From Jeongeupia chitinilytica (GTDB taxonomy: Bacteria; Pseudomonadota; Gammaproteobacteria; Burkholderiales; Chitinibacteraceae): a DNA stretch of 64,000 nucleotides. The stretch spans positions 1 to 64,000 of the forward strand of contig NZ_BMYO01000005.1 in the NCBI RefSeq assembly GCF_014652315.1, written 5' to 3'. The position numbers and the translations under genes were made by a program. Shown one piece after another: positions 1 through 7,934 of the stretch (positions are counted from its first letter, which is position 1; each line of letters starts with the position of its first letter). Below the pieces are notes generated by a model, which was not told where the DNA came from, made no database searches, and saw only the letters and a list, made by a program, of their open reading frames with translations.

Positions 1-2
1 CC

Positions 3-1049
3 GAACGGCGGCAACCGGCCAGTCTGGCGGGCGTGCCGCCGGTACACGTGCTGGCCAGCGCCGGCGATCTGCGCGAGAACCTGATTGCCCTAGTGCGGCA
101 TGCCGGCGGCCAGGCCCAGTCGTACAGCGAGACGGCGCCGCCGGGCCCGTCCGAGCTGCTGCTGGTGGCGTGGCCGCACCGTCCGGTTACAGCCGGTGGC
201 CAGGTCGTCTGGCTCGAACCCGAAGGCACACCGACGCCCGAGTGGCGCGAAGACGGCTGGCATGTCAACGGTCTGTGCCAACGGGGCCTGCTGGCCGCAT
301 TGCGCTCGGCCGGTGGCCAGGAGGAAAGCCCCGCGCATGTGGCATCGGGTGTCATACCGGTGGCGAACAAATCGCTGCACGTGCTGGTGGTGGAAGACCA
401 CCCGATCAACCAGCTGGTGCTGACCGAACAGCTGGAGCAGCTGGGCTGTACGGTAAGCCTGGCCGCAGACGGGCGCGAAGCGTTGCAGCGCTGGCAGCGG
501 GGTGAACGTTGTGACGTGATGCTGACCGACGTGAACATGCCGCATCTGGACGGTTATGCGCTGACCCGGCAGTTGCGGGTCGACGGGATTCGGGTGCCGA
601 TCATCGGGGTGACGGCGAATGCACAGAGTGACGAGGGCGCGCGTTGTTTGGCGGCGGGAATGGATGGCTACCTGATCAAGCCCGTCTCTCTGGCTGCACT
701 GAAAGAAGTGCTGCAGCCGATGGTCGTTGCTGGATCTTCTGCCTCTTCCGCAACCAATGTGATGCCTTATCTGGAGCGCATCAAACCTGCCATGCGGGCG
801 CTATTCATTTCGACAACCCGGGCAGATTGGTCTGCCATGCTTGCGGCCATCGCGAACGGTGATTCTGCTTCGGTCAACGTGCATGCGCATCGGTTGAAAG
901 GGGCATTGGCGACCATCGGTGCAATCGAAGCCGTGGACTATTGCTCCCGTCTGGAAGAATGTGCCGCTGAAGGTGCATTGACGAATGTCGGCGAACATAT
1001 TGAGTTACTGAAAGACTATTTGTGTCCTGTACTGGAGGCTTCGTCATGA
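3..1049 (+). CDS. Hybrid sensor histidine kinase, C-terminal part (receiver plus HPt)
   Basis: The reading frame is open to the left edge, so only about 348 C-terminal residues are present and the kinase core is missing. A first stretch (to about base 370) looks like a degenerate receiver. A complete receiver follows, with an acidic pair in VVEDHP, the phospho-acceptor Asp at bases 528-530 (TDVNMP) and the conserved Lys in LIKP. The end is an HPt domain whose phosphorylatable His in HRLKGA is at bases 888-890. This receiver-HPt order is that of BvgS/EvgS-type unorthodox kinases. The stop overlaps the next gene's start (ATGA), so the pair is probably cotranslated. The sensed signal cannot be inferred. 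Confidence 0.9.
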   Translation, partial: ERRQPASLAGVPPVHVLASAGDLRENLIALVRHAGGQAQSYSETAPPGPSELLLVAWPHRPVTAGGQVVWLEPEGTPTPEWREDGWHVNGLCQRGLLAALRSAGGQEESPAHVASGVIPVANKSLHVLVVEDHPINQLVLTEQLEQLGCTVSLAADGREALQRWQRGERCDVMLTDVNMPHLDGYALTRQLRVDGIRVPIIGVTANAQSDEGARCLAAGMDGYLIKPVSLAALKEVLQPMVVAGSSASSATNVMPYLERIKPAMRALFISTTRADWSAMLAAIANGDSASVNVHAHRLKGALATIGAIEAVDYCSRLEECAAEGALTNVGEHIELLKDYLCPVLEASS

Positions 1050-1696
1050 ACATCAAAATTGTATTGGCCGATGATCATCCGATTGTCTTGCTGGGTATCC
1101 GCATGGCCTTGGAAGACATGCCAGGGCTCGAAATTTGTGGCGAAGCCGCAGACTCTACCGGACTGGCCGAACTGCTGGACCGGGTAAGGCCGGATGTGCT
1201 GATCAGCGATTTCTACATGCCGGGTGGCAAGCATGGCGACGGTTTGACCCTGATTTTGTATGTCAAACGCAAGTACCCGGAGGTGAAGCTGATCATCCTG
1301 ACGATGATGACCAACCCCTTACTGCTCGAAAATATTCTCGAAGCCGGCGGGGACGGCATCTTGCTGAAGAGCGGCAGGCAGGATGAAGTGGCCGATGCCG
1401 TGCGCGCGGTTGCCGCGGGTGGCAAATATCTGGATGCTGCGGTAAAAAAAATCCTGGACGAGGCCCGTCTCAAACAGCTGACTTCTAGCGGGGATCTATC
1501 CCAGACAGCGCTGTCCAAGAAAGAGTCGGAAGTACTGAGGTTGTTTGTCGGAGGAAACACGGTTTCCGAAATTGCTCTGATGTTGCACCGAAGTGTGAAG
1601 ACGATCAGTCATCAGAAAATTGCGGCACAGCAAAAACTGGGAATATCAAGTGACAAGGAGCTGTACGAATATGCCATGCGTAATGGCTTACTTTGA
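1046..1696 (+). CDS. LuxR/NarL-family response regulator
   Basis: Encodes 216 residues. The N-terminal receiver has the DD pair in LADDHP, a phospho-acceptor Asp in SDFYMPG and the Lys in LLKSG. The C-terminal LuxR-type helix-turn-helix begins near LSKKESEVL and contains VKTISHQK. The style is closest to RcsB, BvgA and EvgA. The ATG at 1046 is preferred over the upstream TTG at 1022 because it overlaps the kinase stop as ATGA and begins the receiver directly. It presumably receives phosphate from the upstream HPt domain. The downstream pilin-like gene is a plausible target but no binding motif is identified. Confidence 0.93.
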   Translation: MNIKIVLADDHPIVLLGIRMALEDMPGLEICGEAADSTGLAELLDRVRPDVLISDFYMPGGKHGDGLTLILYVKRKYPEVKLIILTMMTNPLLLENILEAGGDGILLKSGRQDEVADAVRAVAAGGKYLDAAVKKILDEARLKQLTSSGDLSQTALSKKESEVLRLFVGGNTVSEIALMLHRSVKTISHQKIAAQQKLGISSDKELYEYAMRNGLL

Positions 1697-1812
1697 CTCA
1701 CGCATTTCATTACGCATAACTTAATTTTATTCTTTTGTCATTATTTACTATGTGGCAATAGCAACAAGGGTGCAAGTCCATAGGATTTTTCTCAAAATGG
1801 GTGCTAAAAATT

Positions 1813-1836
1813 ACATACCTTTAACGGGAGGTATGT
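1813..1836 (+). promoter_or_regulatory. Inverted repeat sequestering a ribosome-binding site
   Basis: ACATACCT (1813-1820) is the exact reverse complement of AGGTATGT (1829-1836), with an 8-base loop containing ACGGG. The right arm includes the AGGT of the Shine-Dalgarno GGGAGGT and touches the ATG at 1837, so a folded mRNA would hide the ribosome site. The repeat is seen directly; translational control is an inference. Confidence 0.5.
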
Positions 1837-2172
1837 ATGAGCCAACTCTTCAATTGCGTCGCATCGGGCCTGTTCCTTGCCGCTTCTGCCTTGGTACCCA
1901 CGTCTTCAGCATTTGCACGTGATGCCCAGGGGGGCGTGCTGACTTTCAGTGGGGAGATTGTCGAGTCTGCCTGCTCCATCGACCGGAATGCCTTCATGCA
2001 GTCCGGACAGGCAAGCGCCAATCTGTTGACCGGCTGCTCGCAGCATGTAGCGACAAATACAACGGTTGGCATATCGGGCATGCCCTCGGGTGCAGTAATG
2101 TATTTGAACCGAGCCCTCCCGTCTTTGGTGATGAACAATTCAAGGGTTGTTCTGCAGTTGGAATATCTCTGA
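1837..2172 (+). CDS. Small fimbrial-subunit-like secreted protein
   Basis: Encodes 111 residues. A signal peptide (hydrophobic residues about 8-25, then AFARDA) precedes a segment reading LTFSGEIVESACSI, which resembles the first strand of type 1 (chaperone-usher) pilins. A second Cys lies in TGCSQH, allowing the usual disulfide. The C-terminus VVLQLEYL resembles the terminal strand of such pilins with its near-terminal Tyr. At about 85 mature residues it is shorter than a normal subunit (150 or more), and no chaperone or usher gene is adjacent. It may be a minor tip or terminator-like subunit, or a remnant with an internal deletion. A strong GGGAGG lies just upstream. Confidence 0.6.
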   Translation: MSQLFNCVASGLFLAASALVPTSSAFARDAQGGVLTFSGEIVESACSIDRNAFMQSGQASANLLTGCSQHVATNTTVGISGMPSGAVMYLNRALPSLVMNNSRVVLQLEYL

Positions 2173-2516
2173 GCGGTGTGGCTAAAGTCGGCTAGGTAGT
2201 CCGCCCTGAAGTCAGCGATAATTTGGTGACGTTAGCCGCCAGCGCGCCCTTGCGAACTCGTAAACCACCCGGCGCATTGCGGGGTACTAAAAATAGAATT
2301 GACTTTTACCTCCAAAACTATATGCATCATACTTTCAACTAAATGGGGGTTAACTTGGACGGGGATGGAAACAACCTTCGAGGTCTAAATCTTCCGGGGT
2401 TCTACGGATATCCTAAGACCCCCTCATTGATTGTCCGTCTTCGTTGCTACCGCAGTCTTCAATTGGTGTGCGTCGATCTTCGAGTCAGTCGAGCAAATCA
2501 CCGTCTTCACGTCTCG
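2173..2516. other. Intergenic stretch without a convincing gene
   Basis: Mixed composition with an AT-rich patch near 2290-2345. Short open frames exist (for example 2343-2558) but lack a ribosome site, recognisable domain or sensible composition. This stretch may contain the left boundary of the accessory element, but no long direct repeat matching the integrase end could be found by eye. Confidence 0.4.
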
Positions 2517-3070
2517 TCATCCCCTTCGGGCTGCCACCGCGCCGGCGCCACGATATAGATCCGGCGCGACCCCATCCCGGGTAGCACTGGGTGCGGAGGC
2601 TTTGCCCCCCTTGTCGGGCAACAGCACCTCTAGCGCAAGTTAACAGCCAGTTGGCCCGTTTCAGGTCCAGCTCCTTGAGCACTTCGCTGACCTAGGAGTT
2701 GGGCAGTACGTAAAAGGTGGTCTCGCTGTGCTTGGCACCGCTGGCTGTGTCGGACTCACAGATCAGCACGGTTTTGCGGAAGCCGCAGTGGGTGAGGGTT
2801 TTGGGCCCGTGTTCGTCGATCACCGCGTTTTCCCGGTCCCCGCGGGTGAAACGAGCTTCACCGTGCTGCTTGAAGAACAGCTGCACCTGCCGCAGGATCT
2901 GCTGGCTTTCCTCGTTGCCGGCACCATCGCGTTGCTTGAGTTACGCCGTATACAACAGCTCGGCCGATCGCCACGCGGTCTGTGCCGACCAGCCCGTGAG
3001 TCCCTCTGCCGTAGCGGCATCGTCGGCAAAAGTGGCGAGGGCGAAGTAGTTCGCCGTATGCGAGCCGGAC
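2517..3070 (-). pseudogene. Decayed partial copy of the DUF927 helicase C-terminus
   Basis: This stretch aligns over its length with the 3' end of the intact gene about 1.2 kb away (3714 to about 4265), at roughly 80 percent identity by eye. The conserved reading HGEARFTR, IDEHGPKTL and FRKT is present in one frame at 2692-2886. That frame stops at a TAG where the intact protein continues after YVLPNS, and the flanking parts lie in other frames. It therefore carries at least one stop and several frameshifts. Similarity fades around 3066. It is probably a relic of a second related element or of a tandem duplication. Confidence 0.8.
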
Positions 3071-3151
3071 GGCAATGTTCGGCAATCGGCTCTTGGCAGA
3101 CCTGCGCTGCCACGTGACCCGTGAGGGTCCCCTCCGAAAGGACCCAGACTC

Positions 3152-3727
3152 CTATGGTACCGGGGACAGGACGGCGGTGGCTTGATGGTAGAGCTGGGCA
3201 CCGGCGCATGAGCCTGGGATGGCGATGAAGCCTGCATACGTCGGTGTGACGACGCGCAGGATGGCGTGGCCGGGGTAGGCGAGCTGCCAGAAGTCGAAGC
3301 GCGCCGTCATCGGTAACGCATGCGTTCGAGCCATGCCCAGCAGGGTCGATCTGAACGGTGCCCCTTGCTCTGCCAGTTGCCGCAGCAGGAGCGACCGGTC
3401 TCGATCATTGCAGCCCAGATGGTCGGCGACCTGTCCGGTGATCTCCCGCCACAGCGACCACTCGGTAGTGGTCAATTCCGCGTCGCGAAGGGTGTCCTGC
3501 ACGCCAGCCCGTAGCGCGGTGTCCCCAGGGGTAGTCGATTTCGTGGTGTCAGGCGTGTCATGGGTGTCAGGACGTTGATCTGTATAGGATTTTGTCGTGA
3601 CACCCGATACGTCACCCGGCGTCATCGGTGTCAGGTTATGGACGTCAGTGCTACCTTCCTGGGGCTCATCCGGCACGCACAGCGAGTCGAGCCAGTTAAG
3701 TACTGAACCGCTTTCACGCTTCATCAT
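3152..3727 (-). CDS. Hypothetical accessory protein of the replication operon
   Basis: Encodes 191 residues of unknown function. The start overlaps the 3' end of the DUF927 gene by 14 bases with a GGAG just upstream, so it is the last gene of the replication operon. Residues about 30-70 are low-complexity, rich in Thr, Asp and Pro (TPMTPGDVSGV, DTHDTPDTT). That segment is dictated by an underlying DNA repeat that recurs near the integrase. The C-terminal half (about residues 85-165) looks folded, with many Trp, Leu and Arg residues. Proteins with similar TPMTP tracts occur beside phage-type replication genes in other proteobacteria (recollection). No catalytic motif is visible. Confidence 0.7.
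   Translation of the reverse strand: MMKRESGSVLNWLDSLCVPDEPQEGSTDVHNLTPMTPGDVSGVTTKSYTDQRPDTHDTPDTTKSTTPGDTALRAGVQDTLRDAELTTTEWSLWREITGQVADHLGCNDRDRSLLLRQLAEQGAPFRSTLLGMARTHALPMTARFDFWQLAYPGHAILRVVTPTYAGFIAIPGSCAGAQLYHQATAVLSPVP
3546..3633 (-). repeat. Iteron-like site A (TGACAC repeats flanking an AT-rich core)
   Basis: On the minus strand, TGACAC occurs at 3633-3628, 3569-3564, 3560-3555 and 3551-3546. One-base variants TGACGC (3624-3619) and TGACGT (3614-3609) complete the first cluster. Spacing is 9-10 bases within each cluster, with about 39 bases of relatively AT-rich DNA between clusters. The same architecture, in opposite orientation, occurs at 25035-25121. This copy lies inside a coding region. 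Confidence 0.65.
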
Positions 3728-5564
3728 CGGCTCCGAGTTTCCAAAGCGTCGGCGTCACGACATAGACCCGGGGCGAGCCCATTCCGGGCAGCCATTGGGT
3801 GCGGGAGGCTTTCCCGTCCTTGCCTTGCAGGAGCACACCGAGTTCGAGCAGCAGCCGGTTGGCGCGCTTCAGGTCCAGCCCCTTGAGCACTTCGCTGGCC
3901 CACGAATTCGGCAGCACGTAGTAGGTGGTCTCGCTGTGCTGGGCACCGCTTGCCTTGCCGGACTCACAGATCAGCTCGGTCTTGCGGAAGCCGCAGCGGG
4001 CCAGCGTCTTCGGGCCGTGTTCGTCGATGACCGCATCCTCCCGGTCCCAGCGGGTGAAGCGGGCTTCACCGTGCTGCTCGAAGAACAGCCGTACCTGCCG
4101 CAGGATCTGCCGGTCTTCCTCGTTGCCGGCGCCGCCGCGTTGCTTGAGCCATGCCGTATACAACAGTCCGGCCGATTGCCATGCGATCTGCACCGGCCAG
4201 CCCGTCAGTCCAGCTGCGGTGGCGGTTTCGCCGGCAAAGGCGGCGAGGGCGAAGTAGTTCGCCGCATGCCGGGCCTGACCCGACGCACCGGCCGGGACGA
4301 AGGCCGCGGCAAACGCGCTCTGCGCCTTGGCCAACTGCTGCCGCAACAGATCGTGATCGAGTCCGGCCAATTGTTCCAGCCACGCCAGCCCGACCACGCC
4401 ATGATGCTGGTCGGCGGCCTTGGCGATCGCCGAGCACAGCGCCGGGTGATCGGCGAAGCCGTGCAGATCGTCAAAGGCCCCATGTGCGCGTTCGGCACTC
4501 ACATGCAGCAAGCGCGCCAGCTGGCCGGCATTGACCGGTACGCCATGCATCTTCAGGTAATCGGCGACCGAGTGTTCGCCATTACTCAAGACGAAACAGC
4601 GCCAGCGCGTCATCGCCCGCAAACCGCCATCGGCGCGGCTGCGGCTCTTGCCCTGGCCCTGACTCAGCATGTACACCACCGCCGCCACATCCGAGGCCTT
4701 GGCGCGGCCGATCTCGTCGAGGATCAGGGGCAGGTCGTTGTGGGCTTCGAGCTGGGCTTCGGCGCCGGAGGCGGTGGTCTGCCACGACTTCTCGTAACGC
4801 GGTGGGGCACCGAACACCGATGCCGCTGCGCGGCAGGCGACGCTCTTGCCGTTCTTCGACGGTCCGGCCAGATGGAAACCGCCCGAGTCCATGCCGAAGA
4901 AGGCCATCAAGGGTCCGGCCAGTGCCGCCGACAACGTCAGGGCCAGCAACGGATTGCCGACCGCGTAGCGAGCAATCCCCTCCTGCCAGCCGGCCAGCGT
5001 TCCGGAAGAGACCAACTCGGCACTGGCACCACCGTGATAGACCAGCAGCTCTCTACCGTTACCGATGATCCGTTCCGGCAGCACGAAGGCCGGACCTTGC
5101 CAACCGGTGCGCGGCACCAGCCGGGCGCGCGGCGCATCGATGCCGGTTTGCAGGTACTGCAACATCAGCTTCTTCAGGTCGGCGGCATACGAGAACCACA
5201 AACCCTTCTCGGCCAATTCTTCCAGCACCTTGGATGACTGGTCCGACAGCAGTTTGGCGCGTGGAATCAGGTGCGCCTTGGACGTCCCGTCCAGATCGGC
5301 CAGCTGCACCAGCACCGCCCAGCCACTGCCGTCCAGATGCCGTACCTGCGCGACGATCTGCAGCGGTCCGCACAGTTTGCGCGGTTCGGTGTCTTCGTCG
5401 GGCCGGTACCAGACGCCGTCGGTCTTGCTGCGGAAGCGCTCGAAACTGGCGGCAGACTTGTTCGTCGCCTTGGAGCTTGTCTTGGCTTTGGGTTTGTCGT
5501 TGGCTGTAGCAGAAAGAGGCAGGGCTGTAGCCGGATCCATCAGTAATGCAAGGTCATCACTCAT
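3714..5564 (-). CDS. DUF927 domain protein, helicase half of a phage-type replication protein
   Basis: Encodes 616 residues. The central part matches the DUF927 family of phage and island ATPases: a Walker A GPSKNGKS near residues 230-240 and a Walker B LILDEIG about 55 residues later. An N-terminal Lys/Ser/Ala-rich linker (residues 20-40) precedes the folded region. The C-terminal 150 residues are duplicated in decayed form at 2517-3070. It starts within the ATGA overlap with the primase gene, so the two are coupled. In phage P4 the primase and helicase are joined in one alpha protein; here they appear to be separate chains. Likely role: unwinding at the element's origin. Confidence 0.88.
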   Translation of the reverse strand: MSDDLALLMDPATALPLSATANDKPKAKTSSKATNKSAASFERFRSKTDGVWYRPDEDTEPRKLCGPLQIVAQVRHLDGSGWAVLVQLADLDGTSKAHLIPRAKLLSDQSSKVLEELAEKGLWFSYAADLKKLMLQYLQTGIDAPRARLVPRTGWQGPAFVLPERIIGNGRELLVYHGGASAELVSSGTLAGWQEGIARYAVGNPLLALTLSAALAGPLMAFFGMDSGGFHLAGPSKNGKSVACRAAASVFGAPPRYEKSWQTTASGAEAQLEAHNDLPLILDEIGRAKASDVAAVVYMLSQGQGKSRSRADGGLRAMTRWRCFVLSNGEHSVADYLKMHGVPVNAGQLARLLHVSAERAHGAFDDLHGFADHPALCSAIAKAADQHHGVVGLAWLEQLAGLDHDLLRQQLAKAQSAFAAAFVPAGASGQARHAANYFALAAFAGETATAAGLTGWPVQIAWQSAGLLYTAWLKQRGGAGNEEDRQILRQVRLFFEQHGEARFTRWDREDAVIDEHGPKTLARCGFRKTELICESGKASGAQHSETTYYVLPNSWASEVLKGLDLKRANRLLLELGVLLQGKDGKASRTQWLPGMGSPRVYVVTPTLWKLGADDEA

Positions 5565-6613
5565 GCCCGACCTCCGACCAGTACATCCAGCCAGTCCCGC
5601 CCGGGGGCCGATGGCAGCAGCACCCGCACCGTACGGCCCTCGGCCAGTAGTCGGGCGGCGAGGGTATCGGCCGCCTGCTGACCGGTGCCGTTGTCGTCAT
5701 GGTCGGCGAAGATGAACACCTCGACGGCTTCTGCCGGCAACACCGCCTGCGCCATGCCGTAGGCCGACAGCCCGGCCCACACTGGCAGGCCGTTGGCACA
5801 GTGCACTGCAAGGGCGGTCTCGATCCCTTCGGTGATCGCCAGCTGCGGTCCGGCCGGAAACAGTCGTACCGCCGCACCCCGGGTAGGGCCGCAGGGACTG
5901 CTCCATTTCTTCACGCTCGGCACGTCGGCCTTGCGGCCGTCGCGATCGAGGTAGGTCTTGTGCAAGGCCACCGGTGTGCCATCGGCGGCCTGTACCGCGG
6001 CAAGCAGTGCCGGGAAGTGACCGAGCTGCACCGGCTTGCCATCCTGTGGATGCCAGTACGGTAAAGCCGGGTGAAACCGCAGAGCCTTGGGATAGTGATC
6101 AAGCACCAGCCCCCGTCCTGCCAGATACCAGCCCGCCGGCGAATCGGCATCGACCGGCTGCGCCTCCTGCCACAAGGCGGCATTGCGGGCCCGGGCCTTG
6201 GCCCATTGCCGTTCCTGCTCGGCCTGTTCCCGCGCGGCACGCCGTGCCAGTTCGGCCGGATCGACTGCTGCAACCACCGTGTGGCCACCGAAATGATCGG
6301 CGACCCAGCGGGTCGCACCGAGGAAGTCGCAACGCAACCAGTCGGCCAGCAGCTGGAAACCGTCCCCGCCGTCCGGACGATGGTGGTTGCAGACGAAGCA
6401 GCCACGACCGTCGCGGTCGGTAAACCGGAAACGGTCCTTGCCGCCGCAAACGGGGCAGGGACCATGCTTTTTACGCAGGAAGGCCGCATCGATCCCGGCG
6501 GCCTGCAGCAGCACCGGCCAGCGATCGCGGGCCAGGGTCTTGAGGTGTTGAAGGTCGAGTCGGGTTTTTTGGGCGTAGCCGGGCCTGCCGGCCTCGATCG
6601 AGGTCGTTGTCAT
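5561..6613 (-). CDS. P4-alpha-like zinc-finger/Toprim primase
   Basis: Encodes 350 residues. A zinc-binding domain with Cys53, Cys56, Cys72 and Cys75 (CPVCGGKDRFRF and CFVC) matches the P4-type primase zinc finger. The C-terminal half is a Toprim domain, with the acidic Glu in ITEGIETAL and the later FADHDDNG. The ATG is preceded by AGGAACCC, and the stop overlaps the DUF927 start. Its predicted job is to make primers for element replication together with the downstream helicase. The N-terminal 40 residues (LARDRWPVLLQAAGI) are typical of island primases. Confidence 0.9.
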   Translation of the reverse strand: MTTTSIEAGRPGYAQKTRLDLQHLKTLARDRWPVLLQAAGIDAAFLRKKHGPCPVCGGKDRFRFTDRDGRGCFVCNHHRPDGGDGFQLLADWLRCDFLGATRWVADHFGGHTVVAAVDPAELARRAAREQAEQERQWAKARARNAALWQEAQPVDADSPAGWYLAGRGLVLDHYPKALRFHPALPYWHPQDGKPVQLGHFPALLAAVQAADGTPVALHKTYLDRDGRKADVPSVKKWSSPCGPTRGAAVRLFPAGPQLAITEGIETALAVHCANGLPVWAGLSAYGMAQAVLPAEAVEVFIFADHDDNGTGQQAADTLAARLLAEGRTVRVLLPSAPGRDWLDVLVGGRA

Positions 6614-6633
6614 GGGAAGGGTTCCTGAAGGAC

Positions 6634-6777
6634 TTAGAAGCGGGAAGGGCGGGACGAACGTGCCGCAGCACGTTGCGGCCGGGTGGGCCGGGCCTGTTTC
6701 AGGCCGGCCAGCGCAGCGGCAATTCGGTCACGGGTCGCGCGGTTCAGCAGCGCGGTATTGCGGGTCGGTTTACGCAT
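6634..6777 (-). CDS. Small arginine-rich hypothetical protein
   Basis: Encodes 47 residues, starting MRKPTRNTALL and ending SRPSRF. Arg makes up about a quarter of it, with no Asp or Glu, so it is strongly basic. The ATG overlaps the stop of the upstream gene by 8 bases and the stop lies 20 bases before the primase start, fitting the tight operon. It could bind nucleic acid, but nothing identifies a family. Very short, so it may be only a coupling peptide. Confidence 0.5.
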   Translation of the reverse strand: MRKPTRNTALLNRATRDRIAAALAGLKQARPTRPQRAAARSSRPSRF

Positions 6778-7480
6778 GCAGCACCGCCTGTACCTGTGGC
6801 GCACGGCGCTCGGCCAGTTGCGCCAGATCCACGACGGCGTGGTACTCGCAATCGAGCTGATCGATCCGGCTGCCGGCCTGCCGGCTCGCCAGCCGGGCCA
6901 GTACTTGCATCTGCTCGCCAGCGGTGTCCGGCAGCAGTTCGAACACCTTGAGTACGCCCTGCAATTCGTCCAGCGCCTCGCCGGCCTGCGACGATAGATC
7001 GGTCAGCGCCGCTAAGGGAATGGCACTCGAATGCAGCCCCTGTCCCGAACGGAATCGTTCCAGCGCCTGCAGCACCGATGCCAGCAGCCGGACCGATGCA
7101 TGATCACCCGTCACTCCCCACTGCTGTGCCTGCCATTCGGCGAAGTGGCGGTACAGCGGGTTGTGAAGCTCGGAGATCGCAACGACCGGTAAACGCTGCA
7201 ATACCTCCTGCTCGGTCCACAGGGCTAAGTTGGTGCAGTGAGGTGCCATCGTGCTCGCACCCTGCGTACCCAGCACCCCATCGACCTGTGCGTGCATCAG
7301 CTGCAGTTCGCAACGGGCCGAACGCGCAATGCTGCGCATCTGCCGACCCGCTTCGTCGGGGAGCGCTTCGAGGGCCAGCAACAGTTCGACCAGTTGATCC
7401 ATGGTTTCCTTTGCCAGTTCGGACACATCAGTAAAGGCACGCAGTTGTGCCAGTGATGCGGGGTTGTGCCGTTCAGTCAT
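6770..7480 (-). CDS. Hypothetical helical protein of the element
   Basis: Encodes 236 residues starting MTERHNPASL. This ATG was chosen because GGAGGTG lies about 4 bases upstream and it overlaps the preceding small gene's stop by 8 bases. The protein is rich in Ala, Leu, Gln and Glu and is predicted to be almost wholly alpha-helical. Two halves show similar sentences (ELLLALEALPDEAGRQMRSIAR and VFELLPDTAGEQMQVLARLA), which suggests an internal duplication. No family is recognised. The position in the replication operon suggests a regulatory or structural role. Confidence 0.75.
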   Translation of the reverse strand: MTERHNPASLAQLRAFTDVSELAKETMDQLVELLLALEALPDEAGRQMRSIARSARCELQLMHAQVDGVLGTQGASTMAPHCTNLALWTEQEVLQRLPVVAISELHNPLYRHFAEWQAQQWGVTGDHASVRLLASVLQALERFRSGQGLHSSAIPLAALTDLSSQAGEALDELQGVLKVFELLPDTAGEQMQVLARLASRQAGSRIDQLDCEYHAVVDLAQLAERRAPQVQAVLHA

Positions 7481-7628
7481 GGGCACCTCCACGATGGGCG
7501 ATGCCGTAGCAAAGCAGGCCGGCCACGACGGCAAGCAAAGTCAGTTCGGGGCAACGGGCGTAAACAAGGATCGCGGTGAGCGCGGTAAAAGCGTGCGTGG
7601 TGAACGCACGAAGGGCAGTCTGGGGCAT
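7473..7628 (-). CDS. Small one- or two-pass membrane protein
   Basis: Encodes 51 residues with a hydrophobic centre (FTALTAILVYARCPELTLLAVVAGLLCYGIA) long enough for one or two membrane segments. The ATG at 7628 has an excellent AGGAGG at 6-7 bases, better than other starts in this operon. The stop overlaps the next start by 8 bases. The same frame extends upstream to 7934, so it may alternatively be the C-terminal part of a longer Ash-like protein. Function unknown. Confidence 0.6.
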   Translation of the reverse strand: MPQTALRAFTTHAFTALTAILVYARCPELTLLAVVAGLLCYGIAHRGGAHD

Positions 7629-7934
7629 GGTGGCCTCCTTGATGAGCGTGAAGCCCACCATTCGCCGCCAAGCGAAGGGGGTGGGCGCATGGCAAGGTTG
7701 GCGGACCGGCATCAAGGAACCGGCGTGCGCAAGCGCACCCCTACCAAGGCCCACCATTGAAGGCGTACCAAGGGTAATGACGGACGTAAAAAAGCCGCCT
7801 GAGCGGCGGTTGTCCGCCTCGATGTTCGGGCCGCCAAGCCCGGTCGCGCTATTGAACACGACCCGGTCATTGTGCGCCGGCACTCTGCAGCCGGCAAGGG
7901 TGGTGCGATCGGTAATTCGTCGAAACGGGTTCAT
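7473..7934 (-). CDS. Ash/Icd-like leader frame (longer reading of the small membrane gene)
   Basis: The open frame begins at an ATG overlapping the upstream gene's stop (ATGA at 7931-7934) and runs 153 codons. The stretch GGFFTSVITL, SMVGLG, AHAGSLMPVRQP and the end KEATMPQ resembles the Ash or Icd-like proteins of P4-type satellites, in which FF, SMV and EAAIM recur (recollection of the family). A strong internal start at 7628 and an internal terminator at 7788-7810 mean much of this frame may act as a leader rather than as protein. I am unsure that the long form is made. Confidence 0.4.
   Translation of the reverse strand: MNPFRRITDRTTLAGCRVPAHNDRVVFNSATGLGGPNIEADNRRSGGFFTSVITLGTPSMVGLGRGALAHAGSLMPVRQPCHAPTPFAWRRMVGFTLIKEATMPQTALRAFTTHAFTALTAILVYARCPELTLLAVVAGLLCYGIAHRGGAHD
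7788..7810 (-). terminator. Rho-independent terminator inside the operon leader
   Basis: On the minus strand CCGCC, loop GCTCA, GGCGG, C, then six T. It lies between the regulator genes and the replication genes, inside the Ash-like frame, where P4-type elements use premature termination for immunity. The stem is only 5 GC pairs (6 with a wobble), so its strength is uncertain. Confidence 0.55.

Noticed and set aside
2343..2558. Short plus-strand frame in the intergenic region before the helicase relic
   Set aside because: No ribosome site, no family, and it runs into the relic of the minus-strand gene.
3597..5237. Long open frame on the plus strand opposite the DUF927 gene
   Set aside because: It is antisense to a gene with clear motifs, has His/Gln/Arg-rich composition without a domain, and reflects GC bias of the third codon position.
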